The notes under the pieces were generated by a model. The model did not search any database. It worked only from the letters and a program-made list of their open reading frames with translations, and had not been told where the DNA came from. The position numbers and the translations under genes were made by a program. From positions 62,001 through 126,000 of the forward strand of contig NZ_JAENIL010000013.1 of the NCBI RefSeq assembly GCF_016595505.1: 64,000 nucleotides of DNA, in the 5' to 3' direction. Each line of letters begins with the position of its first letter. Position 1 is the first letter of the stretch. This stretch comes from Pelagicoccus mobilis. GTDB lineage: Bacteria > Verrucomicrobiota > Verrucomicrobiia > Opitutales > Opitutaceae. Shown here one piece after another: positions 25,685-35,519 of the stretch.

Positions 25685-25921
25685 GCGGCTGATCTCGATG
25701 CGGTGGTAATTCCCTATTCCAGCCCTCTCTCGTGCTAAGAGGGGAGAAGGGGTAAAGTACTGAGGGAAAATGCCGATGTGGAACGATTGTAGCGACACTC
25801 TCGTGAACTAAATGCCCATCGCACAACTCAGTACCGTTTTTCCCACAGAACGTCAGGATCTTTCTAACTGTTTTATGGTTAGGAGCTTGAACGACGTGTC
25901 GCCCCTTGCCCTATCCTCCCG

Positions 25922-28900
25922 ATGAATCCTTCCCACCTATTCGAAGACGCGTTTTTCAAATCTCCCAAGCCGCAGCTGATTGTTGCGGGAGATGAGATCT
26001 CGTGCGGCAATCGCTCTGCGAGCAATCTGTTGCTCGGTAGTCCCGACTGGAAGTCGCTCGCTGGCGCTCCCTTGGGCACGTATTTTTGTGACCCTGAAAA
26101 AGGGACTCTGCTTGAGAACGGCACCGCCTTGCTCTCGCTACGCTCAACATCTGAGAACAAGCCAACTGCTTGCAATGTGGTGGCTACCAAGATCGATGAG
26201 TCTACCAGTCTTTGGAGTTTGGAGCCCGTTTGGCTCGAGGACTTCGAGAGCAATAGCTCGGCCTTGTCCCTTGAGCGTGCTCTCAATGCTACCTCGGATG
26301 CGGTTATTTGCGTGAGCGGAAAGAACTCTTGCGGAACCGATCGCAACTATGTGATCCGTTTTGCCAACCGAGCTGCGGAGCACTATCTGACGCAGGGGCG
26401 TAGAGATGTTACCGGACGTCAGCTAAAGACCGTTTTTTCGGCTTATGGAGAATTGGAGCTCGATGTCCGATTTGAGGAAGTCGCAAATGGGAAGCCTTCT
26501 GTTTTCCAGAAGTCGGTTTGCTTGGTCGAGGGGGTTAAGACTGAACTGGCTGCATCGATCTTCTTGTCTCAAGAAGGCGACTACATTGTCTGTCTTCGAG
26601 ATGTGACGGAGGAGCTCAGGGTGCAGAACAAGCTTGAGAAGAGCACTAACGAGCTAGACCGCCTTTCAACCCAGATTCCAGGGGTATACTTCCATCTCGT
26701 GATGGACGAGAATGGGGAACCTAGCTTTCCTTACATCAGTGAGAAGGTGAAGGAACTCTTTGGCGTGAGCGCTAGCGATGTGATGGAGGATGCGTCCTCG
26801 GCGATCGGAGCGGTCTGTATCGAAGATATGGAGCGTGTGTATGAGTCGCTCGCGATTTCTAGCCAAGAGCTCACTCCACTCTATATCGAATATCGTATCA
26901 ACACGCCGGATGGCCGCCAGAAGTGGGTCGCGACAAAGGCGATTCCTGAGAAGCGTTCTGGGGTTCGCGTTCTCTGGTATGGAATTTTTGAGGACATTAC
27001 ACTGCGAAAGGAATCCGAGGAGCGACTCCGCATGGTTTCTGCAGCTGTGGAGGCGTCCAGTGACTTCGTTTTGATGGTCAATCGCGAAGGCGAGGCCTTG
27101 TATCGAAACAACTCTTTCGTAAACATCGTCGGCTACCAGACTCTGGATGTGCTTAACGAGAAAGGCGGAGTGAAGTCGCTCTTCCACGAGAAGCATGTCT
27201 ACGACAAGATCCTGCAGGAGACGCTTGAATACGGGCACTGGCAAGGAGATGTGCAGGTGATGACCGAGTCGGGCCGCCAGCTCGATATCTACTTCCGATC
27301 GGTTTCGGTTAAGGACGAGAAGGGCCGGGTGTCCGCGCTGGTCGTTACTGGTACAGATGTTACCCATAACAAGCGTCGCCAAAACTTGCTCAAGCGCTAT
27401 AACTCGGTGTTGAAAGCGCAAAGTGAAGCTGCCACCGACGGTATCCTCGTTGTTAATGAGCGAGGGATTGTATCCAACTTTAACCGACGTTTCTGCAAGA
27501 TCTGGGGACTCTCCACGAACTTGATGGATGTCGGTCGTCCGGAGAAAATCTGGAGTGTCGCTTCCAAGCAAGTGGGCGATGCGGATGCATTCTACGACCG
27601 GGCTATGATGATTTCGAAGGACGAGACGGAGACCTTTAAGGATGTTCTAGAGTTTCAGGACGGCCGTACCTTTGAGCGTACTTCGATTCCGATTTCATCA
27701 CCGTTGGGTGAGTCCTATGGGCGTGTTTGGTTCTTCCACGAAGTTACCGAACAGAAGCGTTCTGAGGAGCGTCTGCGTGCTACCATGCGTGAGGCCGAGC
27801 AGGCCAACCAGGCGAAGAGTTATTTCCTCGCGAACATGTCGCATGAAATTCGTACCCCGATGAACGGTATCATCGGAATGACTGGTTTGCTTGCGGAAAC
27901 GAGTTTGGAATCCGAACAGCAGGATTATGTGGATACGATTAGGGCGAGTAGTGAAGCTCTGCTCATCGTGATCAATGACATTTTGGACTTCTCGAAAATC
28001 GAATCGGGTAAGCTTGAGATCGAGAATATCATGTTCGATCTCCGTGACTGTATCGAAGAAGCCATCGATACTCTGGCGATTCAGGCGATGGAGAAGGGAC
28101 TGGATATTTCTTATGTATTTGGAAAGGACATACCAGGCTCTCTTCTTGGCGATCCGACTCGTCTACGTCAGATCATCGTGAATCTGCTTGGAAATGCGGT
28201 GAAGTTTACAGACAAGGGAGGCGTCGTCGTCCGCGTCGAGCCGTTCCATGTCAAGGACGACGACGTGATCTTGCACTTTAAGGTGACGGATACGGGAATC
28301 GGAATTCCGGAAGATCGCATAGATCGTCTGTTCGGTTCTTTCAGTCAGGTCGATGCTTCTACCACACGTAAGTACGGTGGTACTGGTTTGGGGCTCGCGA
28401 TCAGTAAGAATCTTGCCGAACTGATGGGTGGATCCATGTGGGTCGAAAGTTCCGATGGGGAAGGTTCGACTTTCCACTTTACGATTTCCTTCAATCGCGC
28501 GGCGTTTGCGTTCGATCTCGGCTCTTCGGCTTCGAATCCTTTGGCAGGGCGAAAGGCTCTCATCATCGATCATCATAAGTTCAGTTCCGAGTCTCTCAGA
28601 AGCCAGCTCGAGCTATTTGATGTGCAGGTCGCGTCTTGCGAATCGATTGAGACGCTTGAGGATATTGCTAGCGAGAAGATTAATTTCGACGTCGTATTCA
28701 TCGAGTCAGGGCTCGCAGGTCTTGAGTATCAGGACTTGAGATCGAGAGTCCGCCGTTCTCTGAACAATGAGAATCTCCCGGTGATTTTCACGGGACTTCT
28801 TGGTGGTGTGCAGTTGGGAGAGAACGCTGACTCTTCGACCTTGTCCTTGCTCAAGCCCTACAAGCTCGAGACTGTCAAAACGCGGATGCTCGAGGCCAAC

Positions 28901-29377
28901 GGGAAGGTGACTCCACGTGTGAAGCGAGTTGCTGCGGGTGGAGAAAAATTAGGGGAACAAAAGCCGCTTAGGATTCTGCTCGCGGAGGACAATGTCATCA
29001 ATCAGAAGGTGGCGAAGCGTCTCTTCAAGAAGATGGGGTACGACATTGCGATCGCCCAGAACGGGCTAGAAGCCGTGAACATGATCGGCGAGAATGAATA
29101 TGATCTCGTTTTCATGGATATCCAGATGCCAGAGATGGATGGTCTGGAGGCTACTCGAGAGATCATCAAGCGTTGGCCAGACAACCGTCCGCGGATCATT
29201 GCTCTTACGGCGAATGCGATGCGTGAGGACCGAGAGAATTGCTACTCTGCAGGAATGGATGGTTATCTGACCAAGCCGTTCAAGGCGGATGATCTCAAGG
29301 AAACCATCTCGCAAACCCATAAAAGGGTAACGGAGTCAAAAGCTAACGAGTCGATTGAGGTAGATCCGGAGTTTTAG
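25922..29377 (+). CDS. Multi-PAS hybrid sensor histidine kinase with two receiver-like domains
   Basis: The protein has 1151 residues with no clear membrane segments. Four PAS-like domains (about 100-230, 240-366, 370-490, 495-620) precede HisKA with [11 protein letters not shown] (His 641) and HATPase_c ([36 protein letters not shown]). A first receiver-like domain (about 875-985) appears degenerate: its start reads ALIIDHHKF and the acceptor strand FIESGL has no Asp. The second receiver (LLAEDNV to the end) is canonical, with Asp 1066 in [11 protein letters not shown] and Lys in LTKPF. It probably senses a cytoplasmic cue, and its output partner is not adjacent. Confidence 0.9.
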   Translation: MNPSHLFEDAFFKSPKPQLIVAGDEISCGNRSASNLLLGSPDWKSLAGAPLGTYFCDPEKGTLLENGTALLSLRSTSENKPTACNVVATKIDESTSLWSLEPVWLEDFESNSSALSLERALNATSDAVICVSGKNSCGTDRNYVIRFANRAAEHYLTQGRRDVTGRQLKTVFSAYGELELDVRFEEVANGKPSVFQKSVCLVEGVKTELAASIFLSQEGDYIVCLRDVTEELRVQNKLEKSTNELDRLSTQIPGVYFHLVMDENGEPSFPYISEKVKELFGVSASDVMEDASSAIGAVCIEDMERVYESLAISSQELTPLYIEYRINTPDGRQKWVATKAIPEKRSGVRVLWYGIFEDITLRKESEERLRMVSAAVEASSDFVLMVNREGEALYRNNSFVNIVGYQTLDVLNEKGGVKSLFHEKHVYDKILQETLEYGHWQGDVQVMTESGRQLDIYFRSVSVKDEKGRVSALVVTGTDVTHNKRRQNLLKRYNSVLKAQSEAATDGILVVNERGIVSNFNRRFCKIWGLSTNLMDVGRPEKIWSVASKQVGDADAFYDRAMMISKDETETFKDVLEFQDGRTFERTSIPISSPLGESYGRVWFFHEVTEQKRSEERLRATMREAEQANQAKSYFLANMSHEIRTPMNGIIGMTGLLAETSLESEQQDYVDTIRASSEALLIVINDILDFSKIESGKLEIENIMFDLRDCIEEAIDTLAIQAMEKGLDISYVFGKDIPGSLLGDPTRLRQIIVNLLGNAVKFTDKGGVVVRVEPFHVKDDDVILHFKVTDTGIGIPEDRIDRLFGSFSQVDASTTRKYGGTGLGLAISKNLAELMGGSMWVESSDGEGSTFHFTISFNRAAFAFDLGSSASNPLAGRKALIIDHHKFSSESLRSQLELFDVQVASCESIETLEDIASEKINFDVVFIESGLAGLEYQDLRSRVRRSLNNENLPVIFTGLLGGVQLGENADSSTLSLLKPYKLETVKTRMLEANGKVTPRVKRVAAGGEKLGEQKPLRILLAEDNVINQKVAKRLFKKMGYDIAIAQNGLEAVNMIGENEYDLVFMDIQMPEMDGLEATREIIKRWPDNRPRIIALTANAMREDRENCYSAGMDGYLTKPFKADDLKETISQTHKRVTESKANESIEVDPEF

Positions 29378-29463
29378 GATTTGTGCTGATTTTTTAGATA
29401 CGAGGTAGATTCGGTATTTTCTATCATAGAGCTGCTAGCATTGAGCTCATCTCAAAACACGCC

Positions 29464-30744
29464 TTAGCTCGAAGCTTCCAGCCCCTTGGCATATTCCTCG
29501 CAGGCATCCAACACTCGCATTACGTTGGCTCCCCAGAACTTTCTCAGGTCCTCTTCGGTGTAGCCACGTCTGAGCATCTCGATCGTGATGGGCATCATTT
29601 GGCCGATGTCCATGGACTCTTCCACTCCGCCGCCTCCATCGAAATCACCGCTTATGCCGATGTGGTCAACGCCCATGACTTTCACCATATGATCGATGTG
29701 GTCCACGACTGCTGATACACTAGAGAGTGGTTTGGGGTACTTTTTGTTGAGAGCGATATACTCTTCTAGCGAGGCCTTCTTCTCGCTTTCGTTGAGTTCT
29801 CGCCCACTCCGGTAGGTTTCGAACCACTTTTTGAATGCTGCCGAGCGTTCCTCGTTTTTGGGTACATCCATCATGTAGGCGCTAAACATGTTCATTTGCA
29901 CAACGCCGCCCCGGTGAGCGATTTCTCTCAGCAGGGCATCGTTCAGGTTTCTTGGATGCGGGTAGCAGGCATAACAGCCGCTGTGAGAAGCGATTACGGG
30001 AGTAGCGGAGAGCTCAAGTATGTCCCACGCTGTCTTGTCTGAGGAATGCGATATGTCGACCATCATCCCGAGGCGATTGCACTCTTCGATGGCTGCTTTC
30101 CCGAGATCGGAGAGTCCCATGTGGAGATTGCCGTCGGGGTCGGTAGAGGAGTCTGCAAGGTCGTTGTTTTTGACGTGGGTTACGCCGAAGTAGCGAACGC
30201 CTTTGTCGTAGTACTCTTTCAGTAAGTCGATGTTGCGCCCAATTGTATAGCCATTCTCGATACCGATAAATACGACGTGCTTTCCTTGTTCACGGATCGA
30301 GTAAGCGTCTTGGGATGTGGTGGCGATACTCGCGATGTCAGCGTTTTTCGATACGGTGGTGTGGATGAGGTCGACTGTTTCGAATCCGCTATTTATCGCC
30401 TTGAGCCGACCCTCGTGGGTGAGGGGACCTTGTCCTTCGAATACGACAAAAAATCCGCCATCGATCCCGCCTTTCTTCATTCTGGGGAAATCGACCTGAT
30501 TCGCATGATCCTGCCAGCTGTGCTCTTTTGAAATGTCGAATCCAGGTCGCTTGAGGACGAGCGGCACATCCATGTGCGTGTCGATCGTAAGGTTGTTCTG
30601 GTGAACTGAATTGGCGAGTTCCAAAAGTTGTTCCTCGGACCAATCATCTCTCGGCGTCCGATCGGGAGACTCGTTTCCTTGCAGCGGGACGAACAAGCAA
30701 GTCGAGAGTAACAGAGTAAGGAGGTAGCTTTTTCTAACGTTCAT
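29464..30744 (-). CDS. Exported membrane dipeptidase (peptidase family M19)
   Basis: The 426-residue zinc dipeptidase has a Sec signal (about 1-23, LLTLLLSTCLFVPLQG). Family M19 metal ligands are visible: HMD (TIDTHMD), the bridging Glu in FIGIENGYTIG, the His in GVTHVKNND and the His residues of VDISHSS and IASHSG. Family members hydrolyse dipeptides such as Cys-Gly, the second step of glutathione breakdown after gamma-glutamyltransferase, whose gene is directly upstream (16-bp gap). It is the last gene of the minus-strand operon from 38930. Confidence 0.92.
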   Translation of the reverse strand: MNVRKSYLLTLLLSTCLFVPLQGNESPDRTPRDDWSEEQLLELANSVHQNNLTIDTHMDVPLVLKRPGFDISKEHSWQDHANQVDFPRMKKGGIDGGFFVVFEGQGPLTHEGRLKAINSGFETVDLIHTTVSKNADIASIATTSQDAYSIREQGKHVVFIGIENGYTIGRNIDLLKEYYDKGVRYFGVTHVKNNDLADSSTDPDGNLHMGLSDLGKAAIEECNRLGMMVDISHSSDKTAWDILELSATPVIASHSGCYACYPHPRNLNDALLREIAHRGGVVQMNMFSAYMMDVPKNEERSAAFKKWFETYRSGRELNESEKKASLEEYIALNKKYPKPLSSVSAVVDHIDHMVKVMGVDHIGISGDFDGGGGVEESMDIGQMMPITIEMLRRGYTEEDLRKFWGANVMRVLDACEEYAKGLEASS

Positions 30745-30760
30745 ATTGATAAGTTTTTAG

Positions 30761-32482
30761 TTAGTATCCGACTGCGTGAGTGTCCGGACGACGCGGGTCG
30801 CCCGCACCGAAGAAGACTTCGTCTTGATAGGAAACGGAGTTGGTCGTCCCCATCGCTCGTCCCTCCTTCACTTCGTACCCTTTTTGCTCGAGGAGCTTGA
30901 TGGTGTCTTTACTCAGTCCTCGTTCGATGAAAAGGGTGTCGGGAAGCCACTGATGATGTATCCGAGGAGCGGCGACAGCCTCCGATAGGTTCATGTCGTG
31001 CTCGAGAACGTTGAGGAGCACTTGTAGGGTCGCGGTTATGATTTGGCTCCCGCCGCGACTTCCGCTTAGTAGGAACGGCTTTCCATCCTTGAGAACAAGG
31101 GTAGGGGACATCGAACTCAGCATGCGCTTTTCCGATTCGATCGCGTTGAACTCTCCGCCCACCAGTCCGTAAGCGTTAGGCACTCCCGGTTTTGAAGAGA
31201 AGTCGTCCATCTCGTTGTTGAGGAAGAAGCCGGTTCCCGGGGGCATGATTTTCGAACCAAAGGAGAAGTTGACTGTGTAGGTATTCGCGACCGCGTTTCC
31301 GTCTTTGTCGATGACGGTGTAGTTTGTGGTGTCTAAGCCTTCGTGTATGGGCTCGCCAGGTAGAATCTCGACGCTGGGCGTCGCGGTCTCCGTGTTCATT
31401 TTCTCGCGAATCTCTGAAGCGTATTTTTTCGAGATCAACCACTCGGTCGGAACGGGATGAAAGTCGCTATCGCCCAGGTGTTTCGAGCGATCCGCATAGG
31501 CGTACTTCATTGCTTCCGCCATGTGATGAATGCTCGCGGCACTGTTGTGACCCATGCTTTTGAGATCGAAGGGTTCGAGAATGTTCAGAATTTGAATGAT
31601 GTGAATGCCACCGGAACTTGGGGGAGGCATGGACACGATTTCGTATCCCTGGTACTCGCCACGTACTGGTTCTCTCACTACAGGCTCATAGTTGGCCAAA
31701 TCCTCTTTCGTGATGATGCCTCCGTTCTTTTCCATGTCGGCGACGATCTTGTCCGCGATGTCACCTCGATAGAACGCGTCTATGCCTTGATCGGATATCA
31801 GCTTTAGGGTGGCCGCAAGTTCGGGGAGTTTTATCAAGTGTCCGGGGTGGAACGGCTGCCCGGCGCCATCATAGAAGACGGAGAGGGTTTGCGGCGAGTG
31901 TTTCTCGAGGCGAGCTTTGCCGGTTTTAAGGGATTGGTAGAGATCCTCGTTTATTGGGAATCCATTTTCAGCGAGATCAATGGCGGGTTCGAGAGCCTTC
32001 TGGAGTGTGATGGTCCCGAACTCCTCAAGAGCTTTAGCGAGCCCGGCTACGGTGCCAGGGACGCCTGCCGCCAGGTGACTGTAGCGAGAGAGTTCTTTAT
32101 CCACTTCGCCTTTTTCGTCGAGAAAGAGATCTCGATGAGCCGCCTTTGGGGCTTTCTCTCGATAGTCGATGGCAACGGTTGTATCTGTATCCGCAGAGTG
32201 GATCAGCATGAAACCGCCTCCACCTAGATTACCGGCTTGCGGCGTTGTGACCGCCATCGCGAAGCCTAGGGTGACTGCCGCATCGATAGCGTTTCCCCCG
32301 TCTTTGAGAACTTGCAGGGCCGCTTCACTTGCCAGCTTTTCGCGGCTGGAAACCATCCCGTTCAGGCCAGATTCGGGATGGCTCGTGGATAGGCTGTTGT
32401 AGATTGGTGGTTCAGGGGCACTGTGCAGTGACCCGGCGAGGCATGCTGCGAGAAGCAGTGAGACTGTAGCGGTTCTAGACAT
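30761..32482 (-). CDS. ggt: Gamma-glutamyltransferase (periplasmic)
   Basis: This 573-residue precursor of a self-cleaving Ntn hydrolase releases or transfers gamma-glutamyl groups from glutathione and related compounds in the periplasm. The ATG at 32482 gives a signal peptide (TATVSLLLAACLAGSLHS); the longer open frame upstream is shadow sequence of the ALDH gene. Conserved segments include MVSSREKLASEAALQVLKDGGNAIDAAV, GNLGGGGFML, and DTTNYTVIDKDGNAV with the nucleophilic Thr at the maturation site (usually TTHYSV, so His is replaced by Asn here). The loop SSMSPTLVL and GSRGGSQI are also present. Confidence 0.93.
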   Translation of the reverse strand: MSRTATVSLLLAACLAGSLHSAPEPPIYNSLSTSHPESGLNGMVSSREKLASEAALQVLKDGGNAIDAAVTLGFAMAVTTPQAGNLGGGGFMLIHSADTDTTVAIDYREKAPKAAHRDLFLDEKGEVDKELSRYSHLAAGVPGTVAGLAKALEEFGTITLQKALEPAIDLAENGFPINEDLYQSLKTGKARLEKHSPQTLSVFYDGAGQPFHPGHLIKLPELAATLKLISDQGIDAFYRGDIADKIVADMEKNGGIITKEDLANYEPVVREPVRGEYQGYEIVSMPPPSSGGIHIIQILNILEPFDLKSMGHNSAASIHHMAEAMKYAYADRSKHLGDSDFHPVPTEWLISKKYASEIREKMNTETATPSVEILPGEPIHEGLDTTNYTVIDKDGNAVANTYTVNFSFGSKIMPPGTGFFLNNEMDDFSSKPGVPNAYGLVGGEFNAIESEKRMLSSMSPTLVLKDGKPFLLSGSRGGSQIITATLQVLLNVLEHDMNLSEAVAAPRIHHQWLPDTLFIERGLSKDTIKLLEQKGYEVKEGRAMGTTNSVSYQDEVFFGAGDPRRPDTHAVGY

Positions 32483-32512
32483 TTTTCTTAGTTGTTGTGT
32501 GATGCATGCAGG

Positions 32513-32587
32513 GTAGCGCCGAGCTTTAGCCCGCGTCCGCGAAGTACGAGTCCTACAGCGGTGACGCGGGCTAAAGCACCGCGCTAC
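32513..32587. repeat. Long imperfect hairpin of REP type between ALDH and ggt genes
   Basis: GTAGCGC at the left end pairs with GCGCTAC at the right end. Inside, GCTTTAGCCCGCGTC pairs perfectly with GACGCGGGCTAAAGC around a 25-base loop. It lies within a same-strand gene run and may tune expression between its parts. Confidence 0.8.
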
Positions 32588-32610
32588 GGGTTGTGAAATT
32601 CGACATTGCA

Positions 32611-34023
32611 CTAGTTGAAAATATTGACGACTTGGGTCTCGCACATTTCGCAGAGGCCCCATTGGCCGAGCTCGCGACCAAGCCCGGATTGTTTGAAGCC
32701 GCCAAATGGGGCGGAGGCTGAGGCTCTGCGGTGTCCATTGACTCCCACTCTGCCGCATTCTAGCTGTGCGGCTATGTCGTATCCGATCTGTGGATTCGAT
32801 GTCCAAACCGAAGCGGAAAGCCCATAGTTGGAGCGGTTGGCCCAAACGATTGCTTCCTCGATCGATCTATAGGATACAAGAGGGAGAATCGGGGAAAACT
32901 GCTCCTCCTCTACGAGAGGGTGATCGGGAGCGATGTACTTGACGAGTTTGGGTGAAATGAAGTTTCCGGTACTCCCACTTTCGTGAGGGTAGCTGAGTAT
33001 GGCCGCTCCCGACTTGTAGGCTGAAGCGATATAGTCGTCAGATTTCTGTTTTGACGCTGCCGTTGTGAGTGGCCCTATCCGCACACCGTCCGCAAATCCA
33101 TTGCCAACTTTGTAGTGGGCCATCTCGATCGATAGCGTTTCCGACAGCGATTCGTAGATCGTTTCGTGCACGTAGATGCGCTTGATGGCGCTGCAGACTT
33201 GCCCGGCGTTTCTCCACGAAGCATCTAGCAGCTCTCTGGCTATTTGCGTGGGATCGGAGTCAGGGAGAACGATGGCGGGATCGTTGCCGCCGAGCTCAAG
33301 GGTTACGGACTTTATCTCTTGGGAAGCTGCTGATAAGACAGCTCTCCCTGTGCCGGTCGAGCCCGTGACCGATAGTTTTCGGATTGCAGGGTGACGGGCG
33401 ATCTGCGCTCCCAGTTCATCGAAACCTGATAGGGTGTTGAGGATTCCCGATGGCAAGGCTCGGTTGAGGGCTTTGCCGAGGAAGAGAGGTGATAGCGGCG
33501 CGTGTTGAGATGGCTTTAGGATGACGGCGTTGCCAGCGAGAAGGGCGGGGGCGAGTTTGACGGCGATGGTTCCGATTGGGAAGTTCCACGGCGTAATGAG
33601 TCCAACGATACCGAAGGGACGATTTAGAAGCAGTGTGCGTGTTTCCTCGCTCTGCGATAGCACTCGGCTAGGGATTTCCAGCTTTGAGTATTCCTCGAAG
33701 ATGCTGGCTGCGTAGCTGACTTCGCTTATCGCCTCCTGGATAGGTTTGCCTTGCTCGCGCGTTATGAGGCGTGCGAGATCGTTGCGGTTGCGTTTGATCG
33801 TATTGGCGCAGGCCTGAAGAGCGAGGCGCCGGTTCCGTTCGGAGCTGGACCACTTGGCTTGCGCCTTTCGAGCTGAGGCGATGGCTTCCTCTAGCTCCGT
33901 TTCCCCGCAGAGAGGGGCAGAGGAAAACATTCGCCCCACTGCTGGGTCGATGACGTCGAAACGATCCGGACCGAGGCAGGCTTTCCCCCCGATCGTTGCC
34001 ATGCTGAGAAGAGACTTCGCCAT
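32611..34023 (-). CDS. NAD(P)-dependent aldehyde dehydrogenase (succinate-semialdehyde-dehydrogenase-like)
   Basis: This 470-residue cytoplasmic ALDH has TPWNFPIGTIAVKLAPALLAG (cofactor region), TGSTGTGRAV, the catalytic Glu in TLELGGNDP and the catalytic Cys in NAGQVCSAIKRI. Similarity is greatest to the succinate-semialdehyde/gamma-aminobutyraldehyde branch (PFGGFKQSGLG near the end). There is no signal peptide, so it would act on an aldehyde that enters the cytoplasm. It lies 44 bp after the triple-RidA gene in the same operon. Confidence 0.88.
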   Translation of the reverse strand: MAKSLLSMATIGGKACLGPDRFDVIDPAVGRMFSSAPLCGETELEEAIASARKAQAKWSSSERNRRLALQACANTIKRNRNDLARLITREQGKPIQEAISEVSYAASIFEEYSKLEIPSRVLSQSEETRTLLLNRPFGIVGLITPWNFPIGTIAVKLAPALLAGNAVILKPSQHAPLSPLFLGKALNRALPSGILNTLSGFDELGAQIARHPAIRKLSVTGSTGTGRAVLSAASQEIKSVTLELGGNDPAIVLPDSDPTQIARELLDASWRNAGQVCSAIKRIYVHETIYESLSETLSIEMAHYKVGNGFADGVRIGPLTTAASKQKSDDYIASAYKSGAAILSYPHESGSTGNFISPKLVKYIAPDHPLVEEEQFSPILPLVSYRSIEEAIVWANRSNYGLSASVWTSNPQIGYDIAAQLECGRVGVNGHRRASASAPFGGFKQSGLGRELGQWGLCEMCETQVVNIFN

Positions 34024-34067
34024 TGATTGCGAGGTTCCTTGGAAGAGTTGAAGATGCGTTTACGGGT

Positions 34068-35498
34068 CTAGTCCTTGATGGCAGCCGCTGCCTCAAGTTC
34101 AATCATGCCTCCTCCGACGATTGAGACCACAGGCAGGGTGGTTATCGCGGGAGGGTTGTCGGAGCCAAACGTTTCTTGGTAGAGGGCTTCCCATTCGGAA
34201 ATTCTATTATCAAGAGTTTTGGTATCACCTTGTGCGATGTAGGCTCGGATATGAACGAGGTCACTCAAACTTCCCCCGGCTAGCTCGACTCGAGTCTTCA
34301 AGGCTTCAAGGGCTGAAGCCGCTTGCTCTTTCATGTCTCCTTCGACCGAGGGGATGCTACCAGCAAGGAAGACCATCCGGGCATCGGGGGCGATGGCAAC
34401 TCCAGCCGAGGCGATCGGCTGGGAGTCGACCACTTTTCTGGTGGTGCCGCTTGCAGATTTCGCTAAGGTGAAGTCCCTGTCGCTATCGTTTGGATACGCA
34501 GCGTAGTACTCGATTGAGATGTTCTGCTTCCTGTAGTTGAACCCTGGAGTCGACATGACGGTGCGTGTCGGTCGGTTCGGGTTTTTGGAGTTGTTGAAGT
34601 ACTTGTTGTATTCCTTGTTGAAGGCGGCGAAGCTTTTTCCGATCGAGTCTTTTCCTGGGTAAACGCAGGCACGGATGAAGAACACATCTTCGAAGCCGAG
34701 ACCTGCTTCTTTGAGCTGGGCTCCCATCTGCTTGAAGAGCGAGGTGGACTGTTGCGCGATGTTGCCGAACATAAAAAATCCAGGAGGAGCATTTGGAATC
34801 ATCGATTCCGGTCGGACGGAAGAGGACAAGAACATTCCTGTATCCGCCGCTGTCGCTTTGCCTGTGCTCATGGGCCATACTGGGCGGCCGTAGGACTTCC
34901 ATTGCTCGCTCGTCTCGGTGCGACTTAAGCGAGTGTAGCGCTCATGATGCCGTGTCCCGACGACATGGGGGCCTCGCCCGTCCGGGAAGACAGCAGTGAA
35001 TTCCACCTCTACGCGATAGTCGGAATGGAATAGACGAGAAATGCCAACTGTTGTTCGCGCTGGTTTATGAGGATTGGATACGGTGCCGAAGAATTGCTTG
35101 TAGGCTCGGTTCCAACCGTCGAAATCCGGTTCAGGGTCGGCTACGATGTAGGCTCGCACGTTGACCACATCGCGAAGGGTGAGACCCACTTCGGCGAGAT
35201 CTGCGGTGAGTTGTGTAAGTACGCTAAAGGTTTGTTGGTAGGTGTCGCCGTAGCGATTTTCTACACTGTTTTTTGCGATCTCCTTCATGCGAGGGCTCGC
35301 GGTTACGCCCCATGTGAAGAAGTACTCCGATCCAGGCGCGACCTCAACTGCGTCAGCGTAGGGGAGTTCCGGGCGTTGATGGGTGATGATACGTTCGTTC
35401 ATGTTCGCCCCAAGGTACCGCAAGCCGCCGTAAGCGGCTGCGGCGATGGAAAACATGATGAGGACGTAGCTTAGCTTGTGCTGAGGAAGTAGTCTCAT
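34068..35498 (-). CDS. Membrane-anchored protein with three tandem RidA (YjgF/UK114) domains
   Basis: The protein has 476 residues. A single hydrophobic segment (about 9-27, LSYVLIMFSIAAAAYGGL) probably anchors it to face the periplasm. Three RidA-like domains follow, at about 45-170, 195-340 and 355-476. RidA hydrolyses reactive 2-enamine/2-imine intermediates to oxoacids and ammonium. The imine-binding Arg is retained in domain 1 (PARTTVG) and domain 2 (RPTRTVM) but replaced in domain 3 (PPAITTLP). Typical RidA is one cytosolic domain of about 130 residues forming a trimer, so three linked domains with an anchor are unusual. It sits directly after amtB (21-bp gap). Confidence 0.85.
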   Translation of the reverse strand: MRLLPQHKLSYVLIMFSIAAAAYGGLRYLGANMNERIITHQRPELPYADAVEVAPGSEYFFTWGVTASPRMKEIAKNSVENRYGDTYQQTFSVLTQLTADLAEVGLTLRDVVNVRAYIVADPEPDFDGWNRAYKQFFGTVSNPHKPARTTVGISRLFHSDYRVEVEFTAVFPDGRGPHVVGTRHHERYTRLSRTETSEQWKSYGRPVWPMSTGKATAADTGMFLSSSVRPESMIPNAPPGFFMFGNIAQQSTSLFKQMGAQLKEAGLGFEDVFFIRACVYPGKDSIGKSFAAFNKEYNKYFNNSKNPNRPTRTVMSTPGFNYRKQNISIEYYAAYPNDSDRDFTLAKSASGTTRKVVDSQPIASAGVAIAPDARMVFLAGSIPSVEGDMKEQAASALEALKTRVELAGGSLSDLVHIRAYIAQGDTKTLDNRISEWEALYQETFGSDNPPAITTLPVVSIVGGGMIELEAAAAIKD

Positions 35499-35519
35499 CT
35501 CGGATACTAATTGTTCGGG

